From: Oscillospiraceae bacterium
GTDB lineage: Bacteria; Bacillota_A; Clostridia; Oscillospirales; Ruminococcaceae
DNA: 64,000 bases
Assembly: GCA_017829075.1 (NCBI GenBank)
Contig: JAGAJA010000012.1
Coordinates: forward strand, 1-64,000
Reading direction: 5' to 3'
Below the pieces are notes generated by a model. It had not been told where the DNA came from, searched no databases, and saw nothing but the letters and a program-made list of their open reading frames with translations. Each line of letters opens with the position of its first letter. Position 1 is the first letter of the stretch. Position numbers and translations under genes: made by a program. Shown here piece after piece: positions 24,555-33,049 of this stretch.

Positions 24555-26990
24555 ATGAATAAGAAATCAAATAAAAAACTCTGGATCTTCGGCGTTTTCG
24601 CTGTGTTCGTTGCGATTTCCATGTCGTTCGTTTCATGGCTTATCTATGCGGTATTCGCAGACAACTACCGTGACATCAAGCAGCAGTATTATGCCGTGGT
24701 TTCCAAGCAGATAGTCGAAGACATTGAGAACTCCGTTAAAAACGGCAAAACGATCGAGCGTTTCTATGGAATGGATAATGTCCTGAGCGAAATGCTTGAG
24801 CTTATCAGCTCTGATTCTGTCACGGTAAGGACTGCCGTTACAGATTCCAACGGAAATGTGCTTTATACCTCCTATGCTTCGGAGGAGAAGAAGGACGAGT
24901 ATAACGCAATCATAGCCAGCGAAATAGTACAGCAGAATATATCATTCCCGGACGAGAACACATCTTACAGGATTGTAACCTCCGGTGAATATGAGCTGAT
25001 GATCCAGCCTATTTTTGATTCAAAGGGCGAACAGATTGGCTCTATGAATGTGTTCTATCGTTCTGCGGACATAGATAACGAGCTTCTTCCCCAGAAGCAG
25101 AGCAGTAATATTGCAACATTGCTCTGCGTTTCCGCGACAGTCCTCATTCTGATGATATATTTTCTGGCTCTGCCCCGCAGCATTGCAGATGAACGGGACA
25201 GCGGAGAAACCGCTGAGATCATTCAGCACAAGCAGCGCCGGAATATATTCGTATTTGTCATTCCTGTTGTAGCTATAATGGCAGGATTGATGGTACAGTG
25301 CGTTATGTCATATAACGAGTATCAGAAGCGTTATAAGGACGTAATGTTTGAGGGCGCAACGGGTATTTCCGAATATATCGGAAGCGTAATGGACGATCTG
25401 AGGGATAAGGGCGTACCCTATCACAAGATGAATGGTCTGGAGCAGTATCTTGCCGGAAAGGTAGATGAATCACCGCTGCTGTGGAATATTAGCGTTGAGA
25501 GTGTATTTGCGGATACCTCTGATCTTCTGGAGCACGCCAGCGAATACAATATCTGCTACACGCTTGAAACCGACGAAGTAAGCACCGTCCGCATAAGCGT
25601 TGAAATATCCAAGGATTATATCGACGATAAGATGATGGATATGCTGCTCGTATTTGCAGTAACCTTTATCGTTGCGCTCATCATGATCTATGAGCTGCTG
25701 AAGCTTCCGGATATTCTGTTCTCAAGACTGTCCAAGAGCTATCGTTCCTCATCGATCCAGCAGTCCAAATCTACTGCCAGCGTGGTGCGCTTAGGAGCGT
25801 TTATTGCCTATACCGGAATGTATGTCGGCATACCGTTCTCCAGCGTATTAATAAACCAGTGGAACAAATCGGTGTTTGGATTGTCAGTTACATTCCTAGC
25901 TTCGATACCGATGACCGCAGAACTTCTTGCTATCATGCTCTGCTCACTGTTCCTGCTCCCGCTTTACAAGCGCATGAATTTAAAGCTCGTGTTTATCGTG
26001 TCCGCAGGAATTTCTGCTGTTGCAAACGCGCTGTGCTTCCTTGCAAATTCGCCTGAGCAGTTAATTGTTCTGAGATTTGTTTCCGGTGTAGGCTTTGCAG
26101 GAATTAAATATGCACTCAACACCATCGTATCTGAAAGCTCCTCTGATGAAAGCGACACTACCAACAACCTTGCCGCGCTCAATGCCGGACTTCTCGGAGG
26201 AATTACCTGTGGTGGAACGCTTGGTGCGGTAATTGCCACGGCAATAAACGTTAATACGTCATATCTCATTGCGGCGCTGTTCATTTTTGTATTCATCGTT
26301 ATTATTGTTGGTTTCGCGCCGTGGAAGCTTATCAAACAGAATATGTCCGTTGAAAAGGAAAAAGCTCCGGAGGAAAAGAAAACCAACGTATTCACTGTTA
26401 TTTTCAATCCGGGCATTCTGAGGTATATGCTGCTTGTTGCGCTGCCGATGAATTTCGGTCTGATGTTCGTTGTAGCGTTCTTCCCAAGCTTTGTTACCTC
26501 TCTCGGACTTCCGGACGTAACCACGTCATACGGATATCTGATTAACGGTCTTATAGGAATTTACCTTGGCCCGGTTCTCCTGAACAAGCTTTCCAAGAAA
26601 CTGGGCAAGACTGCATGCGTTGTGCTTTCGCTTGTCCTCGGAGCGGTGTCAGTGTTCATTCTGAACATCAATGCGCCTCTGGTTATCTCACTGGTAAGCG
26701 TTGCCCTCCTCGGATTGTTTGACGGTTTCGGTACTCCTGCGACCAGCGACTATTATGTAAGTATGCCGGTAGTTAAAAAGCTCGGCGTAAGTCAGGGCCT
26801 GTCAGTGCTCAGCGTTGTCGGAAGCGTTGTTCAGACCTTCTCGCCTCTGCTGTATTCTGTGATCCTCGCCGGCGGAAGTCTTGGAATAAACATAATGAGC
26901 ATCGTATTCATCGCGTGCGCTGTTCTGTTCCTTGTAACTATCAGAATGGCAGGCAAGGCAACAAAAGAAGAGCAGCATCAGAATTCATGA
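24555..26990 (+). CDS. Fusion of membrane sensor ectodomains with an MFS transporter
   Basis: An 811-residue protein. The N-terminal half has a TM (10-35), an ectodomain, two TMs (about 190-210 and 228-250), a second ectodomain (SYNEYQKRYKDVMFEGATGISEYIGSVMDDLRD) and a TM (368-388). The C-terminal half (about 410-805) is a 12-TM MFS unit with motifs such as FVSGVGFAGIKYALNTIV and a long central basic loop (KLIKQNMSVEKEKAPEEKKTN). The first ectodomain shares NGKT/S-IE-FY with the sensor at 21543. The number of ectodomain helices and the fusion with an MFS unit are unusual. Ribosome binding site GGAGGG. Confidence 0.78.
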   Translation: MNKKSNKKLWIFGVFAVFVAISMSFVSWLIYAVFADNYRDIKQQYYAVVSKQIVEDIENSVKNGKTIERFYGMDNVLSEMLELISSDSVTVRTAVTDSNGNVLYTSYASEEKKDEYNAIIASEIVQQNISFPDENTSYRIVTSGEYELMIQPIFDSKGEQIGSMNVFYRSADIDNELLPQKQSSNIATLLCVSATVLILMIYFLALPRSIADERDSGETAEIIQHKQRRNIFVFVIPVVAIMAGLMVQCVMSYNEYQKRYKDVMFEGATGISEYIGSVMDDLRDKGVPYHKMNGLEQYLAGKVDESPLLWNISVESVFADTSDLLEHASEYNICYTLETDEVSTVRISVEISKDYIDDKMMDMLLVFAVTFIVALIMIYELLKLPDILFSRLSKSYRSSSIQQSKSTASVVRLGAFIAYTGMYVGIPFSSVLINQWNKSVFGLSVTFLASIPMTAELLAIMLCSLFLLPLYKRMNLKLVFIVSAGISAVANALCFLANSPEQLIVLRFVSGVGFAGIKYALNTIVSESSSDESDTTNNLAALNAGLLGGITCGGTLGAVIATAINVNTSYLIAALFIFVFIVIIVGFAPWKLIKQNMSVEKEKAPEEKKTNVFTVIFNPGILRYMLLVALPMNFGLMFVVAFFPSFVTSLGLPDVTTSYGYLINGLIGIYLGPVLLNKLSKKLGKTACVVLSLVLGAVSVFILNINAPLVISLVSVALLGLFDGFGTPATSDYYVSMPVVKKLGVSQGLSVLSVVGSVVQTFSPLLYSVILAGGSLGINIMSIVFIACAVLFLVTIRMAGKATKEEQHQNS

Positions 26991-27004
26991 GATTGCTTCC
27001 CAAA

Positions 27005-27040
27005 AATGCTTCCGGCAGATGTAATTCAGTCGGAAGCATT
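27005..27040 (+). promoter_or_regulatory. Perfect 10-bp inverted repeat before the effector gene
   Basis: AATGCTTCCG (27005-27014) and CGGAAGCATT (27031-27040) are exact reverse complements across a 16-nt loop, and a near copy of the first arm (ATTGCTTCC) lies just upstream. No T-run follows, so it is not a normal terminator. It could be an RNA processing or translational control hairpin, or an operator, between the sensor-MFS gene and the effector gene. Confidence 0.55.
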
Positions 27041-27068
27041 ACCATAACTACTGAAAAGGAGAAAGATC

Positions 27069-29594
27069 ATGCCATATTCATACGCAGAAAAAAAGCGCAG
27101 TGTGCAGTCCGGGAAGATGAATGCCGTGTGTAATCCCTGCGGCGTGGGAAAGATTCCGAACAGCGTGAAAATAAACGAAAATCCTGCGGCAGAGCGTGAG
27201 GCTGACAGAATCTCTTCGGGAATTCCGGCATCTCTTACACCAGATCAACTGAAATCAGCTCTTTCGCAGCGAATGGGGGCGGATTTTTCGGGAGTGCGTT
27301 TCCACACCGGCGCTCAGGCGGAGCAGTCTGCAACGGCGATAGGCGCAAGAGCCTATGCGCAGGGCAGGGACGTGTATTTCGGCAAGGGTGGCTTTGATTC
27401 GCAGATCGCGGCGCATGAGCTTGTCCATACTGTTCAGCAGGGATCGGTTTCCGGAGAGGGTACTATGTCCATGCCCACCGGCGAGATCCAGATGTGGCCG
27501 TGGAGCAAAAAGAAAGCTCAGATCGCCGCACCAGTTTCGACCCCGGCTGCTGCGACAGCTTCTCCAGCAGTCCCCAAGAAGTCCTTTTTGGAAAAAGCCA
27601 AGGAAAAGGCTGGCAGCGCAAAGGACTGGATCGCGGATAAAGCCTCCAAAGCTGGAAATGCTATAACGAGCGGCGCAGTTTCGGCTTTTGACGCAGTACG
27701 CAATGCGCAGGACGATTTCCATGAATGGCGTAAGGGAGTAAAGGACAAGATTAGCAACGCATACGAAGGAAGCGCGTTACAGAAAGGCGTAAACAGCGTT
27801 AAGGGTAAACTGAGCGATGCGGGTGCATGGATAAAGGGAAAAGCCAAAGCAGCAGGAGGCTGGGTCAAGGATAAGGCGACCTCGGCAGCAAATTACGTCA
27901 AGGACAGCGCATTCGGCAAGGCAGTAGGCTCTGCTGCGACAGCGGTTAAGGATAAGGCAAAGGCTGTCGGAGGCTGGGTCAAGGATAAGGCTACCACGGC
28001 AGCGGATTATGTCAAGAACAGCGCTGTTGGCAAGGCAGTAGGCTCTGCTGCGACAGCAGTAAAGGACAAGGCAATTGCAGCCGGAAATGCCGTCAAGAAC
28101 AGCAAGTTCGGACAGGCTGTTGGTACTGCTGGCAGGTGGGTAAAGGATAAAGCTGTCAGCGCGGCAAATTATGTGGGTGAGAAATACGGCGCGGCCAAAA
28201 AATGGGTCAACGAAAAGAAAGACAATATTTCAGAATGGTTTGAAGATAAGGCGGAAGCAGTACGTCAGCATGACGAGGCTCGTTATTTAGAGCACAGGAA
28301 AAAGAAGATCGGTGATTTCGAGACAAATCTTGATGAGGCAGAAGCTGAAATGCTTGCTGATCCGGAAATCTCAAAAAATCTGAGAATGCGTGATGATGTT
28401 GATCGTCTGATGCAATATGACGATGAAAGCCGTGATTATGGGCAAGGAAACGGTCAGGGCGGTAGTGCGTCTGCACCATCGCAGCAGAATGCAGGACTTC
28501 TTTCCAAAGAGGGCTCAAAGGGCTGGAAAAATCTGGATAAAGGCGGGCGAGCAGCTTTAGAAACAACCAGTGGCATTGTTGATGATGGTATTGAATACTA
28601 CAATACCGCAAAAATGGCAAAGGGATTGTTAAACCCAAAATTCGACAGCAATGGAGAATTTGATTACGGGGAATTTAAGCTTGAGGATCAGGGAACATGG
28701 GGTAAAGGCCTCAGTACTGGCATGGATATTGTAAATTCATATGTTTCCGGAAGAAGTGCTCTGGAAAATGTGTCAGAAGGAATAAATAGCGCAAAAGCCG
28801 GCAATAAGCAGAATATGGCAATGCTATTCGGAGATGCGGCAAGTGATGTCATGGATATTGCAGGTAATTTCGTGGACAATACTCCTTTCGATATCGCTCA
28901 GGGAGCCTTTGATTTCGCCAAGAACGGCATGAATCTAGGGATCCACACCAAGCAGAAGCATGATGTAAACGCATTAAGTCAGGCTGATCTCCAGAAAGAG
29001 ATCCAAGACCAGCGTGAACAAAAAATGATGGCTGACGCACAGCACTCGATCTCAGATAAACTGTCTGTTGACCAGGTTGACGATGTCGGTAATATGATTC
29101 AGGGCGCTGTAAAAGTTGCTGGCGGAGCGGCAGATGTAATGGGCGCTAGCGGACTAGGAACGGCTGCGGCAACCGTAGCTAATGTTCCTATAAAGCTGGC
29201 TACTGCGGCAATTACATCGCATATGAAGAGCAAAAACGACAAATACGCCGCGCAGCGCGATATTTTCGGAAGCCGTGAGAAATACAAGGATTTTAAGCAT
29301 AAACATCATCTGCGAAAGAAGGATATGGAGCTGCTTATGAAGAAGCATACCCATGCCCGGACGATGCAGGATATTGCAGATCGTGCAAGAACTGAGCAGG
29401 CTCAGGTGATCCACAAGAATCTCGCAAAACAATCGGCTCAGGGCGCTGATATTGATACAGGTGCAGATATGCTTATGTCAAAGCTTGGATTTTCCAAGAA
29501 AGCGGGACGAAAAGACCTTAAATCCAAAAACATCAAGAAATATACCGGCGCTGAGATGGCTCTTGAATCACTCAAACGCAGAAAACGTGCATAG
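27069..29594 (+). CDS. DUF4157-domain protein with helical repeats, probable eCIS cargo
   Basis: An 841-residue protein. Residues 40-122 match DUF4157, a metallopeptidase-like domain often encoded beside eCIS genes: NPAAEREADRISSG, LSQRMGADFSGVRFHTGAQAEQSATAIGARAYAQGRDVYFGKG and AAHELVHTVQQ, with HELVH at 116-120 as the HExxH zinc site. Residues about 135-400 are Lys/Ala-rich helical repeats of 38 residues (WVKDKAT-AA-YVK-S--GKAVGSAATAVKDKA). The C-terminal 440 residues are mostly helical and unassigned; they may carry the active part. There is no signal peptide. Placed after the eCIS genes, it fits a delivered cargo protein. Ribosome binding site AAGGAG. Confidence 0.8.
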   Translation: MPYSYAEKKRSVQSGKMNAVCNPCGVGKIPNSVKINENPAAEREADRISSGIPASLTPDQLKSALSQRMGADFSGVRFHTGAQAEQSATAIGARAYAQGRDVYFGKGGFDSQIAAHELVHTVQQGSVSGEGTMSMPTGEIQMWPWSKKKAQIAAPVSTPAAATASPAVPKKSFLEKAKEKAGSAKDWIADKASKAGNAITSGAVSAFDAVRNAQDDFHEWRKGVKDKISNAYEGSALQKGVNSVKGKLSDAGAWIKGKAKAAGGWVKDKATSAANYVKDSAFGKAVGSAATAVKDKAKAVGGWVKDKATTAADYVKNSAVGKAVGSAATAVKDKAIAAGNAVKNSKFGQAVGTAGRWVKDKAVSAANYVGEKYGAAKKWVNEKKDNISEWFEDKAEAVRQHDEARYLEHRKKKIGDFETNLDEAEAEMLADPEISKNLRMRDDVDRLMQYDDESRDYGQGNGQGGSASAPSQQNAGLLSKEGSKGWKNLDKGGRAALETTSGIVDDGIEYYNTAKMAKGLLNPKFDSNGEFDYGEFKLEDQGTWGKGLSTGMDIVNSYVSGRSALENVSEGINSAKAGNKQNMAMLFGDAASDVMDIAGNFVDNTPFDIAQGAFDFAKNGMNLGIHTKQKHDVNALSQADLQKEIQDQREQKMMADAQHSISDKLSVDQVDDVGNMIQGAVKVAGGAADVMGASGLGTAAATVANVPIKLATAAITSHMKSKNDKYAAQRDIFGSREKYKDFKHKHHLRKKDMELLMKKHTHARTMQDIADRARTEQAQVIHKNLAKQSAQGADIDTGADMLMSKLGFSKKAGRKDLKSKNIKKYTGAEMALESLKRRKRA
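27857..28105 (+). repeat. 114-bp in-frame tandem repeats (38 aa)
   Basis: Segments starting GGCAAGGCAGTAGGCTCTGC recur at about 27915 and 28029, 114 nt apart, and are flanked by further diverged copies. Each encodes a WVKDKA/AANYVK/GKAVG unit rich in Lys and Ala. Neighbouring copies are almost identical at the DNA level, which implies recent duplication. Confidence 0.85.
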
Positions 29595-29615
29595 ACCTGA
29601 AAGGAGAACACAGTT

Positions 29616-30062
29616 ATGCAGGAATTATTTGAACTTATAGCTGATAGAATGAAGAAAGAGGGAGTTGATACTCAGATTGATAACTCTGATGGGGATATCA
29701 TTCTGAGGATCATTCCTGATTCGATCGGGCCGGACGAGGACGGAGTGGTAATTACAGAGATCTGCAAGGTTCCTTTTGAAAATGATGAATACGGCTATTT
29801 CCAGATTTACACTACCATTGCAAAGGACGTAGAAAAAGAGGTCTACCCAAGAGCGCTCGTAAAGCTCAACGAAATGAACCTCAGCTCCCTTATCGGTTTC
29901 TATGGAATTCTAAGCGATTACGGAATGGTTTATCATAAATACATCGCAAAGATTCGGGAAGCCGCTCCTGCAAAGATGGCAGACGAGCTATTTGACCTGA
30001 TTTGTGATGTGTTCGCCGGAATAGATAATGATTATGTTGAGGTCTTCGGCGCGATCAAGTGA
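29616..30062 (+). CDS. Small acidic protein, possible effector chaperone
   Basis: A 148-residue acidic soluble protein of unknown family. It has an alpha-beta pattern like the YbjN / type III secretion chaperone fold: an N-terminal helix (LFELIADRMKKEG), strands (DGDIILRIIPD, VVITEICKVPF, GYFQIYTTIA), then a helix (EVYPRALVKLNEMNLSSLIGFYG) and strand. It lies 21 nt after the effector gene with AAAGGAG before the ATG, so the pair is probably co-transcribed. Acidity, size and position suit a chaperone or loading factor for the effector. An immunity role is also possible. Confidence 0.6.
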   Translation: MQELFELIADRMKKEGVDTQIDNSDGDIILRIIPDSIGPDEDGVVITEICKVPFENDEYGYFQIYTTIAKDVEKEVYPRALVKLNEMNLSSLIGFYGILSDYGMVYHKYIAKIREAAPAKMADELFDLICDVFAGIDNDYVEVFGAIK

Positions 30063-30077
30063 TATTTCACGAAGGGT

Positions 30078-30149
30078 ATTTCTATGACAGAAAAGGCAAG
30101 CAATCCTTTTCGTCATAGACCGGGGTGAATACTATCTGAAGAATCAGAT
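30078..30149 (+). promoter_or_regulatory. Long hairpin plus palindrome in the leader of the LytTR gene
   Basis: TCTATGAC (30081-30088) pairs with GTCATAGA (30112-30119), and an inner GAAAAGG/CCTTTTC extends the stem. A separate palindrome ATCTGAAGAATCAGAT lies at 30134-30149. No T-run follows the first hairpin. Together they could form a leader structure or an operator for the LytTR protein, which starts at 30206. Confidence 0.5.
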
Positions 30150-30205
30150 GAATTCGTGGGGAAAAACAGTGAAAACTATTCCTGTCCAAGTGGGAGGTCA
30201 TTGTT

Positions 30206-31015
30206 TTGGTAAAAAAAATGCTTGATAAAGCAGTGGAACTGACAAAAGAGTGCTGGAGGCGGTACTGGCAGCTTGATCTAGATTTTATGCTTGATCATTG
30301 CGCAGATGACGTTACATGGGTCGGCGCTGTTCAGAGTGAGTTTATGCAGGGCAAGGATCAAATGCGTGAAGACTTTGAACAGTTAAAAAAGGAGCTTAAG
30401 CCCTGTCATCTTTTGTGTCAGGAGTATATTGTCATGAATAATTCCGGCAGTATCTGCACGGTTATCGGGCGATATCTTGTTACCACTGATGATAATGTGG
30501 AATACTTCCTTCAGGCTCAGCAGCGCTGTACATTTATCTGGGCAAAGAATGGAGAATCCCTTGAAATCAAGCATATTCACGTTTCCAATCCCATTGGAGA
30601 AATGAAGATCGCGGAGAACGAAATATTCGTCAATGAGATGGGAAAAATGGCAGGCGAATACATGAAGCGTCATATAGATGCGCTGAACGATACCACAAAG
30701 ATCGTAGGAACAAGTCCGGACGGACACCTGCATTTTATAAACCGCTCAGAGATAATATATGCCTGCGCGTTGAACAAGTATTGCGAAATACATACCATAA
30801 ACGGCAAAATAGATTTAAAAATGCAGATCTCTGAATTCCTCAAGCTGGCGGGAGATGGATTTGCAGCAGTCCACAGAAGCTATGTTGTCAACAAAAGCTA
30901 TATAAAGGAAATCAGACCCTACGATGTGGTTATGATAGACGGATCGGCAGTCCCAATCCCCATGAGGAAATTCTCTCAGATAAGGGATATGCTTATAAAC
31001 AGTCACATGGGTTGA
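30206..31015 (+). CDS. NTF2/SnoaL-like domain fused to LytTR DNA-binding regulator
   Basis: A 269-residue soluble protein. Residues 1-130 fit an NTF2/SnoaL-like (DUF4440) cone fold: helix-rich opening ELTKECWRRYWQLDLDFMLDHCADDVTWVGAVQSEFMQGKDQMREDF, then strands TFIWAKNGESLEIKHIHVS. Residues 170-266 are a LytTR DNA-binding domain (INRSEIIYACALNKYCEIHTINGKIDLKMQISEFLKLAGDGFAAVHRSYVVNKSYIKEIRPYDVVMIDGSAVPIP). The start is TTG 30206, eight bases from GGAGG. A small ligand may be sensed by the NTF2 domain. It is the only DNA-binding protein in the eCIS block seen here, so it is a candidate regulator of the locus. A terminator follows. Confidence 0.82.
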   Translation: MVKKMLDKAVELTKECWRRYWQLDLDFMLDHCADDVTWVGAVQSEFMQGKDQMREDFEQLKKELKPCHLLCQEYIVMNNSGSICTVIGRYLVTTDDNVEYFLQAQQRCTFIWAKNGESLEIKHIHVSNPIGEMKIAENEIFVNEMGKMAGEYMKRHIDALNDTTKIVGTSPDGHLHFINRSEIIYACALNKYCEIHTINGKIDLKMQISEFLKLAGDGFAAVHRSYVVNKSYIKEIRPYDVVMIDGSAVPIPMRKFSQIRDMLINSHMG

Positions 31016-31042
31016 ACGACTGTATTTTCCTATAAAATTAAA

Positions 31043-31070
31043 AGGTGCGGATTATTCCCGCACCTTTTTT
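31043..31070 (+). terminator. Rho-independent terminator after the LytTR gene
   Basis: GGTGCGG, a short loop, then CCCGCACC and a T-run. It closes the eCIS-region transcript on the + strand. The next gene is on the opposite strand. Confidence 0.9.
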
Positions 31071-31133
31071 GTATTGATATTTTGAAGTATGCCATATGAT
31101 CAGATATTTGCTGCTGGAAAGCGGTTTGTGAAC

Positions 31134-32753
31134 TTATTGATTCGAATATTCGAGGTATTGTTCAGGCAGATACTCCTGCATTTTTTCTTCGGTTATACCC
31201 GCTTTGTTTATCGCGTTTAATGCCGTCAGCCGGGGAATGCTGAAATATGCAAAATCGTTCTGCTGTTCCATTTTATAAAGCTGCGTTGCAAGGAACTTAT
31301 CAGCTTCTTCAGCGGAAATTCCACAGTCACTGCATTCGCCGTTAATTACAAGCTCAGCTACCGCCTCTGCCGCCATTCCGTTCAGCTCCGCCATAGAGTT
31401 CATGTCGATTTCTTTAAGCGCTCCGCTGCGGCAGGCGTTTATATTATACCGGGCGATCTGACCGTCTAAATTGGAAAAGCAAAGCAGAGCCAGCATTACA
31501 GTAAAGCTTATGAACAGAACCCTCCACATCGGGATTTCCGCAAGCTGCTTAATGATTATGACAACAAAAACCGCAGCCAGCACGACCATGAACCACGAGG
31601 TATAAACCCTGAGCTGTGTCAGACCGTAGCTTTTGATGTAAAACGCCATTTTGCTGAATGCAGAGGAAATGAGCAGAAGTGTGAATACTGATATCACAAT
31701 TGTGTATATTCTGAGCGCTTTTTTAGGGCGGTCAGCTTCACCTCTTGCTGTAAAGGCAAGCATTACCGTGATCACGCAGAGATTAATTACCGCAACAACG
31801 CACAGCTCAAAAAAGCCTCTCCGGGCGAATTCGGAAACGCTGAATCCCTCTGGAAGCTGACCGGTAACAGCTCCTGTGAGATATCTGATCTGCGTGATGA
31901 TATACACCAGATAAAACACGCACACCGGAGTAACCGCCGAATATGAAACCGCCGCAGGAAGAACACGGTAGGCGGGTGCTGAGGGATCGTAGCCTGCGGT
32001 AGGCTTTCCGGAAGAGTAAAGCGCCCCGAACAGGAACATTCCGACGATCGCGCCGAAAATGACCTGCCAGATAATGCTGAAGGAGAACTGCGGCAGAGAA
32101 CTAAAAAAGTCCCGCATTATGCTTTCGAAATATCCGTCCGAAAGAATTAGCAGCCCCACAGAAACGAGTGTGAGCGGAACTGCGATGACAAGACCGATCA
32201 GAACATAGGCGATATTCTTTACTCCCTTACCGCGCTTAACCGGTGAGAAAGCCGCGGCAGGCGCGCTTCCGAAGCTTTTGAACGGACGTATTGCAACGCT
32301 CTTGAACAGGTCGGCGGCAAAATGCTTTCCGAAAAGCTCCGCGCCGCTCACTGTGACGCACAGATAGAATAACAGCAGGAATGAGAACCATGCGGCGAGA
32401 GAGTTGATAAAACTGCTTGCGCAGAAAACCGGCACAAGGCAGAATATCTCAGCGACAGCAAATACCACCTTTTGCTCTATATTTGTTTTTAGTCCCTTTA
32501 CTCTCGCGTAAGCTGCGGTCAATATTCCGAATGCCGCCCAGAATATTCCGCCCCATAGTCCTCCGCAGAATTGCGTAACATACCGGGCGAAAACAAATCC
32601 CAGCGCGAAGCAGATCCATGCAAATGCGGCATCTGCTGTGCTGTATCTAGGCTTTGGCTTTTCCGGCAGGGAAGGAATAGCAGGAGGCGGGAGCTGTGCT
32701 CCGGATATAGTTGGCTGAATTGGCGAATTAGGTTGATTATACTGATTATCCAT
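31134..32753 (-). CDS. Polytopic membrane protein, DUF4173/DUF4153-like
   Basis: A 539-residue protein with a Pro/Gln-rich N-terminal tail (about 45 residues) and then roughly 11 TM segments. The block SPVKRGKGVKNIAYVLIGLVIAVPLTLVSVGLLILSDGYFESIM resembles the DUF4173/DUF4153 family of uncharacterised membrane proteins. The C-terminal 100 residues are soluble (ALKEIDMNSMAELNGMAAEAVAELV...CGISAEEADKFLATQLYKMEQ). I chose ATG 32753, with GGAAAGGAT upstream, not the earlier in-frame ATG at 32801. It follows the YozG-like regulator gene and probably shares its transcript. Function unknown. Confidence 0.72.
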   Translation of the reverse strand: MDNQYNQPNSPIQPTISGAQLPPPAIPSLPEKPKPRYSTADAAFAWICFALGFVFARYVTQFCGGLWGGIFWAAFGILTAAYARVKGLKTNIEQKVVFAVAEIFCLVPVFCASSFINSLAAWFSFLLLFYLCVTVSGAELFGKHFAADLFKSVAIRPFKSFGSAPAAAFSPVKRGKGVKNIAYVLIGLVIAVPLTLVSVGLLILSDGYFESIMRDFFSSLPQFSFSIIWQVIFGAIVGMFLFGALYSSGKPTAGYDPSAPAYRVLPAAVSYSAVTPVCVFYLVYIITQIRYLTGAVTGQLPEGFSVSEFARRGFFELCVVAVINLCVITVMLAFTARGEADRPKKALRIYTIVISVFTLLLISSAFSKMAFYIKSYGLTQLRVYTSWFMVVLAAVFVVIIIKQLAEIPMWRVLFISFTVMLALLCFSNLDGQIARYNINACRSGALKEIDMNSMAELNGMAAEAVAELVINGECSDCGISAEEADKFLATQLYKMEQQNDFAYFSIPRLTALNAINKAGITEEKMQEYLPEQYLEYSNQ

Positions 32754-32825
32754 ATTAAATCCTTTCCATAAAAGTAAAAATAAGTAAGTAGAAACGCGCA
32801 AAGCGCCGCAGCGCTTTTTATATAC

Positions 32826-33035
32826 TCAGTCGTCCTTTCGGTATTCCAAGAGATCTCCCGGCTGGCAGTCAAGCACCTCGCACAGTTTTTCGAGCGTGGA
32901 GAACCTGACCGCTTTTGCTTTTCCGGTTTTCAGCACCGAAAGATTAGCGGGAGTTATGTCTATTTTCTCGGCAAGCTCGTTCGATGAAATCTTCCGCTTT
33001 GCCATCATTACGTCAAGATTTACAATGATCGCCAT
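32826..33035 (-). CDS. Small Cro/C1-type HTH regulator (YozG-like)
   Basis: A 69-residue protein that is almost all one helix-turn-helix domain: VMMAKRKISSNELAEKIDITPANLSVLKTGKAKAVRFSTLEKLCEVLDCQPGDLLEY. It fits the YozG-type XRE regulators, usually encoded next to a DUF2975 membrane protein, as here. The pair is 14 nt apart with an AAGGCGGG ribosome binding site. It may repress its own operon or sense through the membrane partner. Confidence 0.9.
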   Translation of the reverse strand: MAIIVNLDVMMAKRKISSNELAEKIDITPANLSVLKTGKAKAVRFSTLEKLCEVLDCQPGDLLEYRKDD

Positions 33036-33049
33036 TTACGTCCCGCCTT

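Noticed and set aside
27069..29594. Reading the DUF4157 gene as the tape measure protein
   Set aside because: Long helices would fit, but the DUF4157 domain with HELVH and the position after the PAAR-like gene favour cargo. The alternative is not fully excluded.
30078..30149. c-di-GMP riboswitch
   Set aside because: The conserved GEMM core is not present.
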